Shown here piece after piece: positions 1 through 9,176 of a stretch of 64,000 nucleotides of DNA (positions are counted from its first letter, which is position 1; each line of letters starts with the position of its first letter). The position numbers were made by a program, and so were the translations under genes. This DNA comes from an uncultured Anaerococcus sp. (GTDB lineage: Bacteria; Bacillota; Clostridia; Tissierellales; Peptoniphilaceae). The notes below the pieces were generated by a model. It saw only the letters and a program-made list of their open reading frames with translations. It was not told the DNA's origin and searched no databases. The stretch covers positions 1 to 64,000 of the forward strand of contig CALUCE010000010.1 in the NCBI GenBank assembly GCA_943914475.1, given 5' to 3'.

Positions 1-812
1 GAATTTAATGTTTCTGTATCAAGATTATCTATTTTATAAGTATCATTTAAATTATCTTTAGCATATTCAATAGCCTTAGATAAAGCTATAGAATCGAGAC
101 CGTAGTTGTCTATTCTCTTCTTCAAATCATCATCGAAAATTGTAGGTCTTGTTTTCTTGTAATGATTTTTGCAGCCTATGGGACAAGCTGGACAATTTAT
201 ATATCCTTTCTTCTCCCTATAATTCAAATCTCTATTTAATTTTTTCCCCTTTATTGTTATAGATTTAATATTTTTCTTATAGAGAAAATATGCTAAACCT
301 TTTGCAATTCCGTGTTCCTTATCGTTAATAAGTCTTGAACAATAGTTTTCATTTACTGCACTTTTTGTTATGTAAACAGAAGAAAAGTTATCATATTTTT
401 TAGCAAGCAGATCAAATGTTTCTTCGTTATTTAAATTTTTTAGATCACTTGCTTCATAAAATTCTACACCTTCATCATTTATTTCAATAGATTTTAAACT
501 TGCCGATTCATTTATTAACATGATTGCATCAATAGAAATAGCATTAAGAAGATTTGAAAAATCACCACCCATAGATGATGAAATGAGTTCATTTTCATAA
601 TACATATAAGAAGTTCTTGATACAGTATCTACATCCTTAAAAATGGAAGAGAAAATACCAAAAGGTTTTGTAGATATATCAATAAGATTTTTAAAAGCAT
701 ATAGGCCCATACTATAACCACCTATATATTTATTGTGTATTTTTTTGTTAACTTTTATTATTTTGTATGATAAATCTATTAAATCAATTAATAAGATTTT
801 GTAAGCATCCAT
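1..812 (-). CDS. Aldehyde:ferredoxin oxidoreductase-like protein, diverged, 3' end outside window
   Basis: Open to the left edge; about 270 codons are visible with no stop. The start ATG at 812 has a well-placed AGGAGG just upstream. The layout follows tungsten-dependent AOR: an N-terminal domain of about 195 residues, then C207-x2-C210-x3-C214, the first three cluster cysteines of the family, then YGLD at 237-240, matching the family's YGLDTI region. The fourth cluster cysteine would lie beyond the edge. The N-terminal signatures are eroded: the usual GGRGLG reads GGYSMG (residues 31-36), and the glycine/arginine-rich GRGGLG loop after the IND motif (162-164) is not recognisable. Known AORs oxidise aldehydes with ferredoxin and bis-pterin tungsten. 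Whether this protein still binds the cofactor is doubtful. The family assignment is by motif order only. Confidence 0.7.
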   Translation of the reverse strand, partial: MDAYKILLIDLIDLSYKIIKVNKKIHNKYIGGYSMGLYAFKNLIDISTKPFGIFSSIFKDVDTVSRTSYMYYENELISSSMGGDFSNLLNAISIDAIMLINESASLKSIEINDEGVEFYEASDLKNLNNEETFDLLAKKYDNFSSVYITKSAVNENYCSRLINDKEHGIAKGLAYFLYKKNIKSITIKGKKLNRDLNYREKKGYINCPACPIGCKNHYKKTRPTIFDDDLKKRIDNYGLDSIALSKAIEYAKDNLNDTYKIDNLDTETLN

Positions 813-854
813 AATTACCTCCTCTTTCATTGTATCATTTATTGAAGTAATAAA

Positions 855-888
855 TATCCTCCTTAGCTTAAGTTAAGTAAAGAGGATA
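855..888 (-). terminator. Probable terminator of rqcH
   Basis: An imperfect inverted repeat with seven perfect outer pairs (TATCCTC/GAGGATA) and three more inner pairs after one mismatch. On the minus strand it is followed by a T-rich run (ATTTATTA). It lies just past the rqcH stop and before the ribosome binding site of the AOR-like gene. It could also be an operator for that gene. Confidence 0.4.
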
Positions 889-921
889 AAATATAAAATC
901 GATACGATGTTTATTGGGCTT

Positions 922-2676
922 TTATACTAATCTTTTAAATTTGTCAGTAAGTTTTTCTTTTACTTGATCAAGATCTACAGAAATGGTTTTAAAGTTATCA
1001 TAATAGACCATACCAGGTTTTGCTCCTTTTGGCTTATTAACATTCTTTTTTGATGTGTAATCTACATCAACAAGCTTGTTGCTTGATAAGGATGAGTTTG
1101 AAGCTGCAAGATAAGCTGATGTTAATATATCTAATTCATTAAGCTTATTAGTCTTTAAAATTACGTGGCTACCTGGCACATCTTTAACGTGGAAAAAGTA
1201 GTCGTTTTTTCCAGCAAGTTTTAAGGTCACATAGTCATTTTGCTTACTATTTTTCCCAACAAATATATCACTTCCATCTTTGGTCTTAAAGTGCATTGGT
1301 TTTGACTTGGTATTCTTTCTTTTCTTTTTTGATTTTTTCTTTATCAACCCATTTGAGATCATTTCTTCCTTAATTTCATTGACATCATCGATTGATTCAG
1401 CTTGGTCAACAAAATATTCCATCTCATTGAGATATTTTAAGTAGTCTTCTTGCTTTGGTAAATCTTTTTTTGCAAAGTCTATAGAATTTTTGATCTTTTT
1501 ATATCTTTTATAGTAAGAATCTACATTTTCCCAAGGAGTCATAAGACTATCGAGTTCTATTTTTATAGTTTGACCTGGATTGTAGAGGTCTTCTACTTGA
1601 ATATTTTCCATACCTTTACTAATTTGATAAATATTTGCAGCTAAAAGATCACCTTTTTTCTTTACTGTGGCAAGTCTTTTTTCTTTTCCTAAATTATCAT
1701 TTAAGATTTGGATTTTTTTCTTGGTAGACTTGATATGGGTATTTATCTTTCTTTTTAGATCAGATTGAATTTGCTTTAGCCTGTCATTACTTTTGTTTAC
1801 CGAATAAAATTTTTCTACAGCTTCACTAACAAGCTCGTATTTTTCTTCTTTAAAATTTAAGTGAGAAAGTTCAAAACAGTAGAAATTTTTAATTTTTTCT
1901 CCATTACTATAGGTAAAGCTTTCAAAATCATTGTTTTTAATCTTGTCTATATATTCATATAGTAGTTTATTTAATGCCTCTTTTTCTTTTTCGCTTACCA
2001 GATTCCATTTGATTCTTGGGTCTATACCTGCCCTATGGCAAATTTCTTTAGAAAATAGGGGAGATACACCTGTATAGTTAGTATAGAAAAATTTCCTAGG
2101 ATCGGTTGAGTCAGGTAGCTTTTGGTCAAAATACCAAATATCTTTAGAAAAGTCATCTTTTGTAAGGTCAATTTTTTCATTAATAGGTAACTCATACTTA
2201 AGCCCAGGCAAAACCTCTCTTACAGATGACATATATTCGTTAACTCTCTTAATAGAGTCGATTATCTTGTAGTTATCATCAACCAAGATTAGGTTAGAAT
2301 ATTTTCCCATGATTTCAAGGATTAACTTTTTTGAACTGTCAAAACCCATTTCATCTATAGAAGAGATAGAAAAAATTACAATCCTATCAAGTCCAACTTG
2401 TTCTATATCGATAATCTTTCCCTGGTTAAGATGCTTTCTTAATACCATACAAAAGTTTGGTGGAACATCTGGATTTTCAAATTTTTGATCAGATATATGA
2501 AGTCTAGCTTCATTGTTGTTTGCACTTAGTAAGAGTTTATAGGATTTGCCCCTAGAATATACATTAAAAACTATATCATTTTTTGAAGGTTGGCTAATCT
2601 TTTGGATTTTTCCGCCTAGTACTTCTTTTTTTAATTCATTTGTTATTGCTCTGGTCATTATTCCATCAAAGCTCAT
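922..2676 (-). CDS. rqcH: Ribosome quality control protein RqcH (NFACT family)
   Basis: 584 residues, full length for the NFACT/fibronectin-binding A family. The N-terminal NFACT-N domain carries the conserved Asp97-Arg98 pair, the same positions that matter for alanine tailing in Bacillus RqcH. A coiled-coil middle (about 290-440) and a C-terminal NFACT-R domain (about 455-570) follow. Known role: it binds obstructed 50S subunits carrying peptidyl-tRNA and recruits tRNA-Ala to add C-terminal polyalanine degradation tails. Start ATG at 2676 follows an AGAGGTGAT ribosome binding site. It is transcribed divergently from gmk; a TATAAT at 2706-2701 (minus) could be its -10. Older annotations call this family fibronectin-binding protein. 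Confidence 0.92.
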   Translation of the reverse strand: MSFDGIMTRAITNELKKEVLGGKIQKISQPSKNDIVFNVYSRGKSYKLLLSANNNEARLHISDQKFENPDVPPNFCMVLRKHLNQGKIIDIEQVGLDRIVIFSISSIDEMGFDSSKKLILEIMGKYSNLILVDDNYKIIDSIKRVNEYMSSVREVLPGLKYELPINEKIDLTKDDFSKDIWYFDQKLPDSTDPRKFFYTNYTGVSPLFSKEICHRAGIDPRIKWNLVSEKEKEALNKLLYEYIDKIKNNDFESFTYSNGEKIKNFYCFELSHLNFKEEKYELVSEAVEKFYSVNKSNDRLKQIQSDLKRKINTHIKSTKKKIQILNDNLGKEKRLATVKKKGDLLAANIYQISKGMENIQVEDLYNPGQTIKIELDSLMTPWENVDSYYKRYKKIKNSIDFAKKDLPKQEDYLKYLNEMEYFVDQAESIDDVNEIKEEMISNGLIKKKSKKKRKNTKSKPMHFKTKDGSDIFVGKNSKQNDYVTLKLAGKNDYFFHVKDVPGSHVILKTNKLNELDILTSAYLAASNSSLSSNKLVDVDYTSKKNVNKPKGAKPGMVYYDNFKTISVDLDQVKEKLTDKFKRLV

Positions 2677-2700
2677 TTTATCACCTCTTGTTCACATAAT

Positions 2701-2706
2701 ATTATA
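2701..2706 (-). promoter_or_regulatory. -10 element for rqcH
   Basis: A perfect TATAAT on the minus strand, 25 bases upstream of the rqcH start codon. No good -35 hexamer is seen at 16-18 bases, so support is modest. Confidence 0.35.
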
Positions 2707-2713
2707 ACATGAC

Positions 2714-2742
2714 TTGCTATAAATAATATCATACTGTAAAAT
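2714..2742 (+). promoter_or_regulatory. SigmaA-type promoter for gmk operon
   Basis: TTGCTA, a 17-base spacer and TAAAAT (2737-2742), 20 bases upstream of the gmk start. It drives the gmk-rpoZ-coaBC-priA-ftsY gene row. Confidence 0.6.
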
Positions 2743-2762
2743 GTATATATTAAGGAGGCGTG

Positions 2763-3371
2763 ATGAGAAAGGGATTTTTATTAGTTATATCTGGACCATC
2801 AGGTGTTGGAAAAGGTACAGTTCTTCATGATTTAATGAATACTCAAAAAAATCTAGTCTATTCAGTATCTGCTACCACAAGAGAGAAAAGACCAGGAGAA
2901 ATCGAGGGTGTTTCATACTTCTACAAGACTCATGAAGAATTTGAGCAAATGATCAAAGAGGATAAGTTTTTAGAATATGCTAAGGTACACAATAACTATT
3001 ATGGTACACCCAAAGAGTTTGTCATGAACAAAATCAACGAGGGTAAGATAGTTATACTTGAAATTGATGTACAAGGAGCTCTAAACGTAAAGAAAAATTT
3101 TGATGACGGAGTTTACATTTTTTTAGCACCACCAAGCCTTAGTGAACTTAAGAGCAGAATAGTAAATAGGGGAACTGAATCAGCAGAAGATATAAATCTT
3201 AGGATGAAAAATGCAAGAAAAGAGTTGCAATATATAGAAGAGTATGATTACTTGGTAGTAAATGACCACCTAAACTCTGCTATTAACCTTGTTAATGAGA
3301 TAATTAATGCTGAGAAACATAGAGTTTCTAGAGAAGAAATAGATTTTGAAAAGGAGAATGAAAATATATGA
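2763..3371 (+). CDS. gmk: Guanylate kinase
   Basis: Phosphorylates GMP to GDP with ATP in the cytoplasm. 202 residues with P-loop SGPSGVGKGTV near the N-terminus, the GMP-binding segment (SATTREKRPGE) and the lid/Arg region (RIVNRGTESAEDI). I start it at ATG 2763: AGGAGG at 2753-2758 sits four bases upstream, while the GTG at 2760 would be only one base from it. The stop overlaps the rpoZ start (ATGA). The gmk-rpoZ-coaBC-priA order is widely conserved in Bacillota. Confidence 0.96.
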   Translation: MRKGFLLVISGPSGVGKGTVLHDLMNTQKNLVYSVSATTREKRPGEIEGVSYFYKTHEEFEQMIKEDKFLEYAKVHNNYYGTPKEFVMNKINEGKIVILEIDVQGALNVKKNFDDGVYIFLAPPSLSELKSRIVNRGTESAEDINLRMKNARKELQYIEEYDYLVVNDHLNSAINLVNEIINAEKHRVSREEIDFEKENENI

Positions 3372-3553
3372 AAAATCCATCTTTTAAAGAATTATCAGAT
3401 ATTAGTTCAAGCAGGTACGAAATCTGCATGATGTGTGCCAAGAGAGCAAGAAGAATTGTTAATGGATCAGCTCCATTGACAAAAGAGATTGAAGCAAAAC
3501 CTGTAACTCAAGCTTTATATGAAGTAATGGAAAAAGTTGTTACAAAGAAATGA
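3368..3553 (+). CDS. rpoZ: RNA polymerase omega subunit
   Basis: 61 residues, normal for a short Bacillota omega. It keeps the family core (SRYEICMMCAKRARRI), the helix that clamps the beta-prime C-terminal region, and a basic C-terminus. It overlaps gmk by four bases and coaBC by four bases, so the three are translationally coupled. It aids RNA polymerase assembly and links it to purine nucleotide status. Confidence 0.93.
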   Translation: MKNPSFKELSDISSSRYEICMMCAKRARRIVNGSAPLTKEIEAKPVTQALYEVMEKVVTKK

Positions 3554-4722
3554 TTAAGGGAAAAAACATTTTATTAGGAGTAACTGGTGGTATAGCCTCT
3601 TATAAGGTCGTAGACCTTTGCTCAAAACTAATAAAAAAAGGCGCAAACTTAAAGATAATAATGACCGAAGGAGCAACAAAATTTGTAACTCCTTTGACTT
3701 TTGAAACTATGGGTAGGTGTAAGGTATACACTGATATATTTGCTGGTCATCATGACCATGTCTACCATGTAGATTTAGCAGAATGGGCAGATCTTTTTTT
3801 AATAGCTCCTTTAAGTGCCAATACACTGGCAAAAATAACCTATGGTATGGCAGATAACTTTCTTACAGCCTCACTTCTAGCTTATGATAAAGATCTTATA
3901 GTGGCTCCTGCTATGAACTCAAATATGTATACCAACGTTGCTACACAAAAAAATCTATTGACCCTAGCCAATAGAGGTGTAAAAATAATTGAACCTTCAG
4001 AGGGATTATTAGCATGTAATGTTGTTGGTCCTGGTAGGATGGAAGAGCCAGAAAATATAGTTAAGTTTTTAGAAGATTACTTTACAGAAAAAGACTTAAA
4101 AAATAAGAAAATAATAGTATCAGCTGGTCCTACCATTGAGCCAATAGATTATGTAAGATATATTACCAATCATTCAAGTGGTAAGATGGGTTACCATATA
4201 GCTAATGAAGCTAAAAAAAGAGGAGCAGAGGTTGTTTTAATATCTGGTCCAGTTGAACCGTTTAAGGTAAATGGTCTTAAAAAAGTCAATATAAAGACTA
4301 ACAAAGACTTGAAAAATGAGATAGAAAAAGAATTTGAAGATTCTGATGCCTTGATAATGGCTGCTGCACCAACTGATTATAAGGTTAGGGAGGTTGCAGA
4401 TAAAAAAATTAAAAAATCAGGTCAAGATCTTCATTTGGACCTAATAGAGAATATAGATATACTAAAATATATAAGCTCAAAAAAAACCAAGCAAAAAGTT
4501 ATCGGTTTTGCAGCGGAAACTGATGATCTAATAAAGAATGCTCAAAAGAAATTAAATGAGAAAAATGTAGACTATATAATAGCTAACGACCTAAAGAAGC
4601 GTGGAGCAGGATTTAACGTAGATACAAATATTGCAAGTATAGTTTCTGGTAATGGAGTGGTTCACCTGGAAAAAATGACAAAACAAGAACTAGCCAATAA
4701 GATTTTGGATCTATTAGTATAG
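3550..4722 (+). CDS. coaBC: Bifunctional phosphopantothenoylcysteine decarboxylase / phosphopantothenate-cysteine ligase
   Basis: 390 residues, usual size. The N-terminal CoaC flavoprotein half (to about 185) has GVTGGIASYK, a catalytic His region near HHDHVYHVDLAEW and the PAMNSNMY motif. The C-terminal CoaB half (from about 190) has GPTIEPIDYVR and NHSSGKMG. It makes 4'-phosphopantetheine from 4'-phosphopantothenate, cysteine and CTP in coenzyme A synthesis. It overlaps the rpoZ stop by four bases. Confidence 0.95.
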   Translation: MIKGKNILLGVTGGIASYKVVDLCSKLIKKGANLKIIMTEGATKFVTPLTFETMGRCKVYTDIFAGHHDHVYHVDLAEWADLFLIAPLSANTLAKITYGMADNFLTASLLAYDKDLIVAPAMNSNMYTNVATQKNLLTLANRGVKIIEPSEGLLACNVVGPGRMEEPENIVKFLEDYFTEKDLKNKKIIVSAGPTIEPIDYVRYITNHSSGKMGYHIANEAKKRGAEVVLISGPVEPFKVNGLKKVNIKTNKDLKNEIEKEFEDSDALIMAAAPTDYKVREVADKKIKKSGQDLHLDLIENIDILKYISSKKTKQKVIGFAAETDDLIKNAQKKLNEKNVDYIIANDLKKRGAGFNVDTNIASIVSGNGVVHLEKMTKQELANKILDLLV

Positions 4723-4737
4723 CAAAAAGGTGATTTT

Positions 4738-7104
4738 TTGTACGCTAAAGTAATTATTGATAGTAATAGTAGGTTTCTTGATAGAAGCTTCACCTATCAT
4801 ATACCAGAAAAATTTAATAAAGTTATTGATAAAGGCATGAGGGTGATTGTACCATTTGGTAGAGGTAATAAATCAACCATTGCCTTTATTTATGACCTAA
4901 TTTATGAATATGAAAGTGATTTTGAAATAAAAGATATAATAGACTTGTATGACTATAAGAAAATAGTCTCTGATGAGCTTATAGAGCTTGCTTTTTTTAT
5001 GAATACAAGGTACATATCTCCAATACAAAATGCTATAAAACAAGTTTTACCTCCTGGAAATATTAAAGAATTAAAAGAATTTTATTATTCAACCCATGTA
5101 GTTGATGAGCTAACAGACTTTCTAAGGACTAAAAAAACAATAGATCAGATAAAGAAAAAGTTTGGAAATATAAGTGATCTTCTCTTAGACCATATAAAAA
5201 ATGAGAATGTGAAAGTTGATTATCAAATAAAAACATCTGAGTCTATAAAGTATAAAGAAATTGTAAATTTAAAAAGTTTTGATTTTACTGATATAAGAAA
5301 AAATGCCAAGAAACAATGGGATATAGTATATTACCTAAATGGTAAAAAAGATATGGACTTGAAAGAAGTGTTGATAAAAACAAAAGCTTCAAGGTCATCA
5401 CTAAACTCATTGGTAGAAAAAGGCATAGTCGATATAAAAAAGTTTGAAGTAAAAAGAAAAATTATCGGTAAAAAAAATGAATATAAAAAAATCACTTTAA
5501 ACCAAGAACAAGACCAAGCCTTCAATGAGGTTATGAAGGACCCTAATAATTCCTACCTCCTAAAGGGAGTAACAGGAAGTGGGAAGACTGAAGTATTTTT
5601 GCAACTTGTAGAGGAAAATTTAAAAAAAGGCAAAGAGGCAATTATACTAGTCCCAGAAATATCTCTTACACCACAAACTATAGAAAGATTTACTGGAAGG
5701 TTTGGTAATAGTATAGCCATAATCCACTCTAGACTAAGCTTATCTGAAAGATTTGACCAATGGAGACTAATAGATCAAGGACAAGTAAAGATTGCTATAG
5801 GGGCAAGATCTGCTATATTTGCACCCTTTAAAAATCTTGGAATAATAATTATAGATGAAGAGCATGACCAATCCTATATATCTTCTATGGATCCCAAATA
5901 TCATACCAGAGAAGTTGCTGAATTTAGAAGGATTAAACATGATTGCACCTTGCTTTTGGCATCTGCAACTCCTTCCATATCTTCTATGAAAGCTGTCAAA
6001 GAAGGAAAATACAAACTTTTAGAATTAAAGCACAGAGTTAACAAATCAAAACCATCTATTGAACTTGTAGATATGAGACAAGAGCTTAAGGCTAGTAATT
6101 ATTCTATGATTAGCAGAGCCTTGTATAGAGGAATAGAGGCAAATCTATCTAATAAGGAGCAAACTATACTGTTTTTAAATAAGGTTGGACACAACTCCTA
6201 TACTTTTTGCAGACAATGTGGTTATGTAATAAAATGTGACGCATGTGATGTATCAATGACCTACCACAAACATGTTAATAAGTTGGTTTGTCATTATTGT
6301 GGTAGGACCAAAAACCAGCCTAAGATTTGTCCAAATTGTGGTTCAAAAAAAATTAAAGAATTTGGAGCAGGAACAGAAAAACTTGAAGAAGAAGTTAGAA
6401 GGCTGTTTCCCCAAGCTAGAATTTTAAGAATGGATAGTCAAACAGCAAATAGAAAAGATTCCTATGACAGGATGTATTCGGCTATGAAAAATAATGGGGC
6501 CGACATACTCATAGGAACCCAAATGATTGCCAAGGGGCTAGATTTTAAAAATGTTACCTTGGTAGGCATAGTTTCTGCTGATATGAGCCTAAATTTTGAT
6601 GATTATTCTGCAGATGAGACCACCTACCAACTTCTTACTCAGGTAGCTGGAAGAGCAGGCAGGGATAAAAAAGCTGGTAAGGTAATCATGCAAACCTACA
6701 GGCCAGATAACTTTGTAATTCAAGCCGCTTATAAATCTGACTATGGTGGATTTTTAGAAAAAGAAATGGACATAAGAAAAGCCTTTGAATATCCTCCTTA
6801 TATAAACCTAATAAGTATAAGAATAGTAGGAAGATCAAGAGGCTATACAATGGATTTAGCAAAAGAATTTACCAATAAATTAAAAGATGACCTTAAAGAA
6901 TTAATAAATGTTAAAGTGATAGGCCCTAATCCGTGTAAAATTGAGAGAATTAACAACAAATACAGGTATAATATTATAGTAAAAGTTTCTGATGACTTAC
7001 TTGAAAAAGTCACAAGTACTATTGAAATAAATAGGGATATATTTATAAATAAATATAAGGATGCAAGCTTTATACCAGCTTTAAATCCAAATAATCTTAA
7101 TTAA
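4738..7104 (+). CDS. priA: Primosomal protein N' (replication restart helicase)
   Basis: 788 residues. An N-terminal DNA-binding domain (VIIDSNSRFLDRSFTYHIP) is followed by Walker A GVTGSGKTEV (about 280), the DEEH box in IIIDEEHDQSY, and a zinc module with four CxxC-type pairs (CRQCGY, CDAC, CHYCGR, CPNCGS), then motifs V-VI (GTQMIAKG, QVAGRAGR). It reloads the replisome at stalled forks. The start is TTG at 4738 after an AAAGGTGA site; the next in-frame ATG lies far inside the conserved domain. The usual Bacillota neighbours def and fmt are absent and ftsY follows nine bases later. Confidence 0.95.
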   Translation: MYAKVIIDSNSRFLDRSFTYHIPEKFNKVIDKGMRVIVPFGRGNKSTIAFIYDLIYEYESDFEIKDIIDLYDYKKIVSDELIELAFFMNTRYISPIQNAIKQVLPPGNIKELKEFYYSTHVVDELTDFLRTKKTIDQIKKKFGNISDLLLDHIKNENVKVDYQIKTSESIKYKEIVNLKSFDFTDIRKNAKKQWDIVYYLNGKKDMDLKEVLIKTKASRSSLNSLVEKGIVDIKKFEVKRKIIGKKNEYKKITLNQEQDQAFNEVMKDPNNSYLLKGVTGSGKTEVFLQLVEENLKKGKEAIILVPEISLTPQTIERFTGRFGNSIAIIHSRLSLSERFDQWRLIDQGQVKIAIGARSAIFAPFKNLGIIIIDEEHDQSYISSMDPKYHTREVAEFRRIKHDCTLLLASATPSISSMKAVKEGKYKLLELKHRVNKSKPSIELVDMRQELKASNYSMISRALYRGIEANLSNKEQTILFLNKVGHNSYTFCRQCGYVIKCDACDVSMTYHKHVNKLVCHYCGRTKNQPKICPNCGSKKIKEFGAGTEKLEEEVRRLFPQARILRMDSQTANRKDSYDRMYSAMKNNGADILIGTQMIAKGLDFKNVTLVGIVSADMSLNFDDYSADETTYQLLTQVAGRAGRDKKAGKVIMQTYRPDNFVIQAAYKSDYGGFLEKEMDIRKAFEYPPYINLISIRIVGRSRGYTMDLAKEFTNKLKDDLKELINVKVIGPNPCKIERINNKYRYNIIVKVSDDLLEKVTSTIEINRDIFINKYKDASFIPALNPNNLN

Positions 7105-7113
7105 GGAGAGCTA

Positions 7114-8241
7114 ATGTTTAATTTTTTTAAGAAGAAAAAAGATGAAGATGAAAAGAAAGATAAGATAGAAGATAATATATTAGATGGTCAGGAAGATGAA
7201 GAAAATCCAGTAGAAGAAGAAATTATAAAACTTGCTGAGGAAGCGTCAAAAGAAGACGATGCTTTATCTGAAAATAAGGAAGATGAAAATCATGATAAAT
7301 TAGATGAGAAGGCTGGTAAAAAGCCAGGATTTTTTGAAAATTTATTTGATGGACTTACAAAAACACGTGATCAATTCTCGTCTAAACTTAAAAACCTATT
7401 TACTGCTAATGTCAAAATAGATGATGATATGTATGAAGAGCTTGAAGAAATACTAATATCATCTGATATAGGTATGGAATGTACTATAGATATAGTAGAT
7501 GAGTTAAGAGATGAAATTAAAGAAAGAAAAATAAAGGATTCAGAAAAAATTTATCCTTTGCTAAAAGAGATAATGGTTAAAAAGCTAGAAGAGAATAACC
7601 TTAATAATAAGTTAAATATAAGTGATGGAAAAATGACTATTATTTTGGTTATAGGAGTTAATGGAGTAGGTAAGACTACTACTATTGGTAAACTAGCTTA
7701 CAATCTAAAAAATGAAGGCAAAAAAGTTACCCTAGCTGCTGCAGATACCTTTAGGGCAGCTGCTATAGAGCAACTAGGAGAATGGGCTGACGTAAGTGGA
7801 GTTGATATGGTAGCTCACCAAGAAGGCTCTGATCCATCCGCTGTAATATTTGATGGTATCCAAGCAGCTAAGGCTAATAAATCAGATATTCTTTTATGCG
7901 ATACAGCTGGTAGACTTCATAATAAGAAAAACTTAATGAATGAGCTAGAAAAGATAAATAGGACTATAGATACCCATGCACCTGATGCTAATAGAGAAAA
8001 TCTCTTAGTTTTGGATGCAACTACAGGTCAAAATGCCCTTAGCCAACTTAGAGAATTTAAAAATGTTACAGATATAACAGGACTTGTACTAACAAAGCTT
8101 GATGGAACTGCTAAAGGTGGGGTAATTTTCCCATTACAAGTCGAATTAGATGTACCAGTAAAATATATTGGTGTTGGAGAAGCGGTAGAAAACTTACAAA
8201 AATTTGATTCAGAATCTTTTGTAAGTGCAATGTTTGAATAA
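7114..8241 (+). CDS. ftsY: Signal recognition particle receptor FtsY
   Basis: 375 residues. A very acidic A domain (residues 8-75, rich in Glu/Asp/Lys) precedes the N and G domains: P-loop GVNGVGKTTT, DTAGR, TKLDGTAKGG and the closing GVGE. It docks ribosome-SRP complexes at the membrane translocon in a GTP-dependent way. AAGGAGAG lies just ahead of the ATG. It is last in the gmk row; the rpsB promoter begins right after its stop. No terminator is visible between them. Confidence 0.95.
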   Translation: MFNFFKKKKDEDEKKDKIEDNILDGQEDEENPVEEEIIKLAEEASKEDDALSENKEDENHDKLDEKAGKKPGFFENLFDGLTKTRDQFSSKLKNLFTANVKIDDDMYEELEEILISSDIGMECTIDIVDELRDEIKERKIKDSEKIYPLLKEIMVKKLEENNLNNKLNISDGKMTIILVIGVNGVGKTTTIGKLAYNLKNEGKKVTLAAADTFRAAAIEQLGEWADVSGVDMVAHQEGSDPSAVIFDGIQAAKANKSDILLCDTAGRLHNKKNLMNELEKINRTIDTHAPDANRENLLVLDATTGQNALSQLREFKNVTDITGLVLTKLDGTAKGGVIFPLQVELDVPVKYIGVGEAVENLQKFDSESFVSAMFE

Positions 8242-8244
8242 GGC

Positions 8245-8273
8245 TTGTTATTAAGCGATTTTTATGGTATATT
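8245..8273 (+). promoter_or_regulatory. Promoter of rpsB-tsf
   Basis: TTGTTA (8245-8250), a 17-base spacer and TATATT (8268-8273) with TG one base upstream, an extended -10. Transcription would start near 8280, leaving a leader of about 90 bases. Confidence 0.75.
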
Positions 8274-8280
8274 ATTCAAG

Positions 8281-8371
8281 GACTACACACATCCGTTGAT
8301 GGTTGTTACGTTGCCATTATGGTTTTTCAACTAGTTGATGCGGATGGAGGAAAATAAACGGAGGTAAATAA
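8281..8371 (+). promoter_or_regulatory. Structured 5' leader of rpsB (candidate S2 autoregulation site)
   Basis: CATCCG (8290-8295) pairs with CGGATG (8341-8346), and GGTTG (8301-8305) with CAACT (8328-8332), around an apical CCAT/ATGG hairpin. The ribosome binding site GGAGG (8360-8364) follows. Structured leaders bound by their own product are common for ribosomal protein genes; binding of S2 here is inference. Confidence 0.5.
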
Positions 8372-9163
8372 ATGTCAGTAGTATCAATGAAAAAATTATT
8401 AGAAGCTGGTGTACACTTTGGACACCAAACAAGAAGATGGAACCCTAAGATGAAAAAGTTCATCTTCACAGAAAGAAACGGAATCTATATAATAGATTTA
8501 CAAAAAACAGCTAAACAAATCGAAGACGCATACATGATGGTTAGAGATATTGCAGCTGACGGAGGTTCTGTACTATTTGTAGGAACCAAAAAACAAGCTC
8601 AAGACTCTATAGAACAAGAAGCTAAAAGATGCGGTCAATACTATGTATCTAACAGATGGTTAGGTGGAATGTTAACAAACTTCAAGACAATTAGAAAAAG
8701 TGTTGACAAATTAAAGAAATACGAACAAATGGAAGAAGATGGAATATTTGATCTTCTACCAAAGAAAGAAGTTCTTCAATATAACAAAGAAATGGAAAAA
8801 CTAGAAAAAAACCTTGGTGGTATCAAAGACATGGAAGAACTACCAGATGTTTTATTTGTAGTTGATCCAGGTATGGAAGAAATAGCAGTACACGAAGCTA
8901 GAATACTAGGAATTCCAGTAGTTTCAATAGTAGATACAAACTGTGATCCAGATCTAGTAGACTTACCAATTCCTGGAAATGATGATGCTATAAGAGCAGT
9001 TAAACTTATAACTTCTTTAATGGCTGATGCTGTAGTAGAAGGAAATCAAGGTAGTGAATTTTCTGCAGAAGAGGAAGACTTTGAAAACAGTGACTCTGAA
9101 CAAGTAGAGGAAGCTGTAGAAGAAGAAAACGAAACAGCAGAAGAAGAAAATATTGAACAATAA
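8372..9163 (+). CDS. rpsB: 30S ribosomal protein S2
   Basis: 263 residues. Typical S2 start (MKKLLEAGVHFGHQTRRWNP) and core (FVGTKKQAQDSI, RWLGGMLTNFKTI, PVVSIVDTNCDP). The last 40 or so residues are an acidic Glu-rich tail beyond the folded core. S2 completes the 30S subunit and supports S1/mRNA docking. tsf follows after 13 bases with its own AGGAGG, the standard pairing. Confidence 0.97.
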   Translation: MSVVSMKKLLEAGVHFGHQTRRWNPKMKKFIFTERNGIYIIDLQKTAKQIEDAYMMVRDIAADGGSVLFVGTKKQAQDSIEQEAKRCGQYYVSNRWLGGMLTNFKTIRKSVDKLKKYEQMEEDGIFDLLPKKEVLQYNKEMEKLEKNLGGIKDMEELPDVLFVVDPGMEEIAVHEARILGIPVVSIVDTNCDPDLVDLPIPGNDDAIRAVKLITSLMADAVVEGNQGSEFSAEEEDFENSDSEQVEEAVEEENETAEEENIEQ

Positions 9164-9176
9164 TTAGGAGGCAACA

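Noticed and set aside
1..812. Ferredoxin-type protein because of CPACPIGC
   Set aside because: Only one cluster motif is present and the surrounding domain order fits AOR far better.
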